Source: Clostridiaceae bacterium
GTDB taxonomy: Bacteria; Bacillota; Clostridia; Lutisporales; Lutisporaceae
Length of the DNA stretch: 6,525 nucleotides
Assembly (NCBI GenBank): GCA_003527145.1
Contig: DPSW01000478.1
Location: 1-6,525 of the forward strand
Direction of reading: 5' to 3'
A program made the position numbers and the translations under genes. A model generated the notes under the pieces. The model did not search any database and was not told the origin of the DNA. It saw only the letters and a list, made by a program, of their open reading frames with translations. This document shows, in pieces, positions 5,284 through 6,525 of the stretch; position 1 is the first letter of the stretch, and each line of letters starts with the position of its first letter.

Positions 5284-5946
5284 ATGGGGATAGTTAGAAA
5301 TTTTATTGATATCATCGGAATAACACCCGAGAGTGAGCTGCCCGGTGTGAATCGCGGGGAGATAATAGAGTATTCGGATCATGAAACCATTTTTATACCT
5401 GAACAAAGGATAAAAATAGAATCCATATATCAGATAATGATAGATTTGGAATTGAAATCAGAAAGATTGATCAATGCCCCTCAGGGTAAAATATATGTTC
5501 TTGACGGGGTAAAGAAATTGAAGATAATTTATACCGATAAGGATGGGGAAGGTAAAGCCAAAATATTGAACCTGGAAAGGCCCTTCAATACATTTATGGA
5601 TTTGCCGCAAGGCGCATGGATCGAGAATATAAAGCTTTTTATAGCCGATGCTTATTTTCAATTGCTGGATGAAAGAAATATATATAGCTATTGCCTTTAT
5701 ATGATCGATGCTCGATATAATGATGGCGGAAGAGGGAAAAAGGGTGCCTGCATAAGAAGCTTTTCTAAGGATGTTCCTAAAGATTCTGAGTTTTTCGAGT
5801 TCGAAATAAAAGGTGACGGAATCGATAAGGGAGATTATAAATACAGCATCGCTGATGAGGTATCCCTGGCAAAGGAATACGGCAAAAATACAAAGGCTGA
5901 TATGATCACCGGCTGCGATATGAGCTTAGACTCTGAGTTTCTATGA
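5284..5946 (+). CDS. Divergent SPOCS-type protein with novel C-terminal region (220 aa)
   Basis: ATG at 5284 is chosen although the frame opens upstream inside the preceding gene. AAGGTGAGG ends about eight bases before it, the gap to the previous stop is 11 bases, and the product then begins MGIVRNFIDIIGI, like the other SPOCS proteins here. Residues about 28-143 are a divergent SPOCS domain: the YSDHETIFIPEQRIKIESIY block (30-49), VKKLKIIYTDKDGEGKA (76-92), RPFNTFMDLPQG (99-110) and IENIKLFIADAYFQLLDERN (113-132). The usual FKQ start and the YIEDI signature are changed to YSD and WIENI. Residues 145-220 have no similarity I recognise; they are charged, with an EFFEFEIKGDG stretch and an acidic end. 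There is no signal peptide. It is the middle gene of the operon, between the SPOCS-propeller fusion and a glycosyltransferase. The SPOCS assignment is fairly sure; the exact role is unknown. Confidence 0.8.
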   Translation: MGIVRNFIDIIGITPESELPGVNRGEIIEYSDHETIFIPEQRIKIESIYQIMIDLELKSERLINAPQGKIYVLDGVKKLKIIYTDKDGEGKAKILNLERPFNTFMDLPQGAWIENIKLFIADAYFQLLDERNIYSYCLYMIDARYNDGGRGKKGACIRSFSKDVPKDSEFFEFEIKGDGIDKGDYKYSIADEVSLAKEYGKNTKADMITGCDMSLDSEFL

Positions 5947-5959
5947 AAGGGATGAGGGG

Positions 5960-6525
5960 ATGAGAATATGCATTGACGGCATCGGCGTAACGAAATTGCA
6001 TGGAACAGGCTTATACACCTATACATGTGAGCTGCTCCAAAATCTGTTTGAAATGTATCCTCAGCCGAGCTATGATCTGATATGGGACGAGTCTTCCCAT
6101 ATAGACGGATGGGAAAACACCGGGGAAATAAATTTCTTTAATCTAAGCAAGAGAGATGAGTTAAATGGTTTAAAAGCCATCAAGGATCATATCACAGGCA
6201 ATAAAATAAATTTGTTTCACTCCCCAAACAATGGCTTGAGCATTCCGCCGGATGGAAAGGGAAAGAGTGCGTGCAAATATGTTATAACAGCCCATGATCT
6301 GATCGCATTTACTATTCCCGAAATGGTCGATGAGAAATATTTAAACAGGTTTTTGCAGACTTTCCCAAAGGCTGCAGAAGAAGCGGACAGAATAATTGCC
6401 GTTTCAGATTCCATAAAGAAACAGCTTGCCAATGTCCTGGCTCTGCCCAATGACAGGATAGATGTCATATATCCCGGCTGTTCAAGCCAGTTCAGCCTTA
6501 TGAACAAAGAGCATTGCATGAAGTT
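5960..6525 (+). CDS. GT4-type glycosyltransferase, N-terminal part (partial, cut by window end)
   Basis: ATG at 5960 lies 13 bases after the previous stop, with AAAGGG (5946-5951) eight bases upstream. The frame is open for 188 codons to the window end. The start MRICIDGIGVTKLHGTGLYTY resembles the first strand and glycine-rich loop of GT-B fold enzymes of family GT4. FHSPNNGLSIP (86-96), AHDLIAFTIPEM (111-122) and ADRIIAVSDSIKKQL (142-156), followed by DRIDVIYPGC (165-174), are the classical landmarks of the acceptor-binding N-terminal half. The sugar-nucleotide-binding C-terminal half with its E-x7-E motif lies beyond the window, so donor specificity cannot be judged. There is no signal peptide, as expected for a cytosolic enzyme. 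Its tight coupling to two SPOCS genes suggests it glycosylates a spore coat or exosporium component, or builds a spore-surface polysaccharide (inference). Confidence 0.88.
   Translation, partial: MRICIDGIGVTKLHGTGLYTYTCELLQNLFEMYPQPSYDLIWDESSHIDGWENTGEINFFNLSKRDELNGLKAIKDHITGNKINLFHSPNNGLSIPPDGKGKSACKYVITAHDLIAFTIPEMVDEKYLNRFLQTFPKAAEEADRIIAVSDSIKKQLANVLALPNDRIDVIYPGCSSQFSLMNKEHCMK

Noticed and set aside
6217..6519. Minus-strand frame of 100 codons near the window end
   Set aside because: It lies opposite a plus-strand frame with clear GT4 landmarks and has no domain signature of its own.
1..6525. CRISPR array, tRNA, rRNA, insertion sequence or phage genes
   Set aside because: No spaced direct repeats, cloverleaf or rRNA-like segments, transposase motifs or phage-type proteins were seen on either strand.

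Overview
The window looks like a chromosomal segment of a spore-forming anaerobic Firmicute of the class Clostridia. The reasons are moderate-to-low GC, strong AGGAGG-type ribosome binding sites, some GTG starts, and above all three proteins with the SPOCS domain (formerly DUF3794), a family tied to endospore coat assembly in Clostridia. The species cannot be named from the sequence alone.

Layout: (1) 1-102, the 3' end of an ornithine cyclodeaminase-family gene, followed by a hairpin. (2) Module A: two minus-strand genes (159-491 and 757-1155) for small proteins with a carboxypeptidase regulatory-like (transthyretin/prealbumin-type beta-sandwich) domain, head to head with a plus-strand single-SPOCS gene (1401-1883). 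(3) A convergent gap, 1884-2044, holding interleaved inverted repeats that probably act as a terminator. (4) Module B: a minus-strand pair (3015->2545, then 2482->2045) encoding two more proteins of the same regulatory-like domain class, head to head with a plus-strand operon from 3299. That operon encodes a SPOCS-SPOCS-beta-propeller fusion (657 aa), a divergent SPOCS protein with an extra C-terminal region (220 aa), and the N-terminal 188 residues of a GT4-type glycosyltransferase cut off by the window edge. No gap between genes exceeds about 285 bases.

How the parts may work together (inference): all seven accessory proteins lack an obvious signal peptide or membrane segment. This fits cytosolic synthesis in the mother cell and assembly on the forespore. 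The SPOCS proteins would be coat or exosporium scaffold parts, the small beta-sandwich proteins (one very cysteine-rich) would be structural or cross-linking parts, and the glycosyltransferase would decorate a spore-surface component. A good sigma-E-like promoter precedes the 3299 operon, and weaker sigma-K-like matches precede two minus-strand genes. The most unusual feature is a short N-terminal motif of the form M-x-N-x-x-x-D-L-I-x-x-x-G-I. It is shared by the SPOCS proteins and by one regulatory-like-domain protein although their main domains are unrelated, which suggests a common docking or targeting tag.
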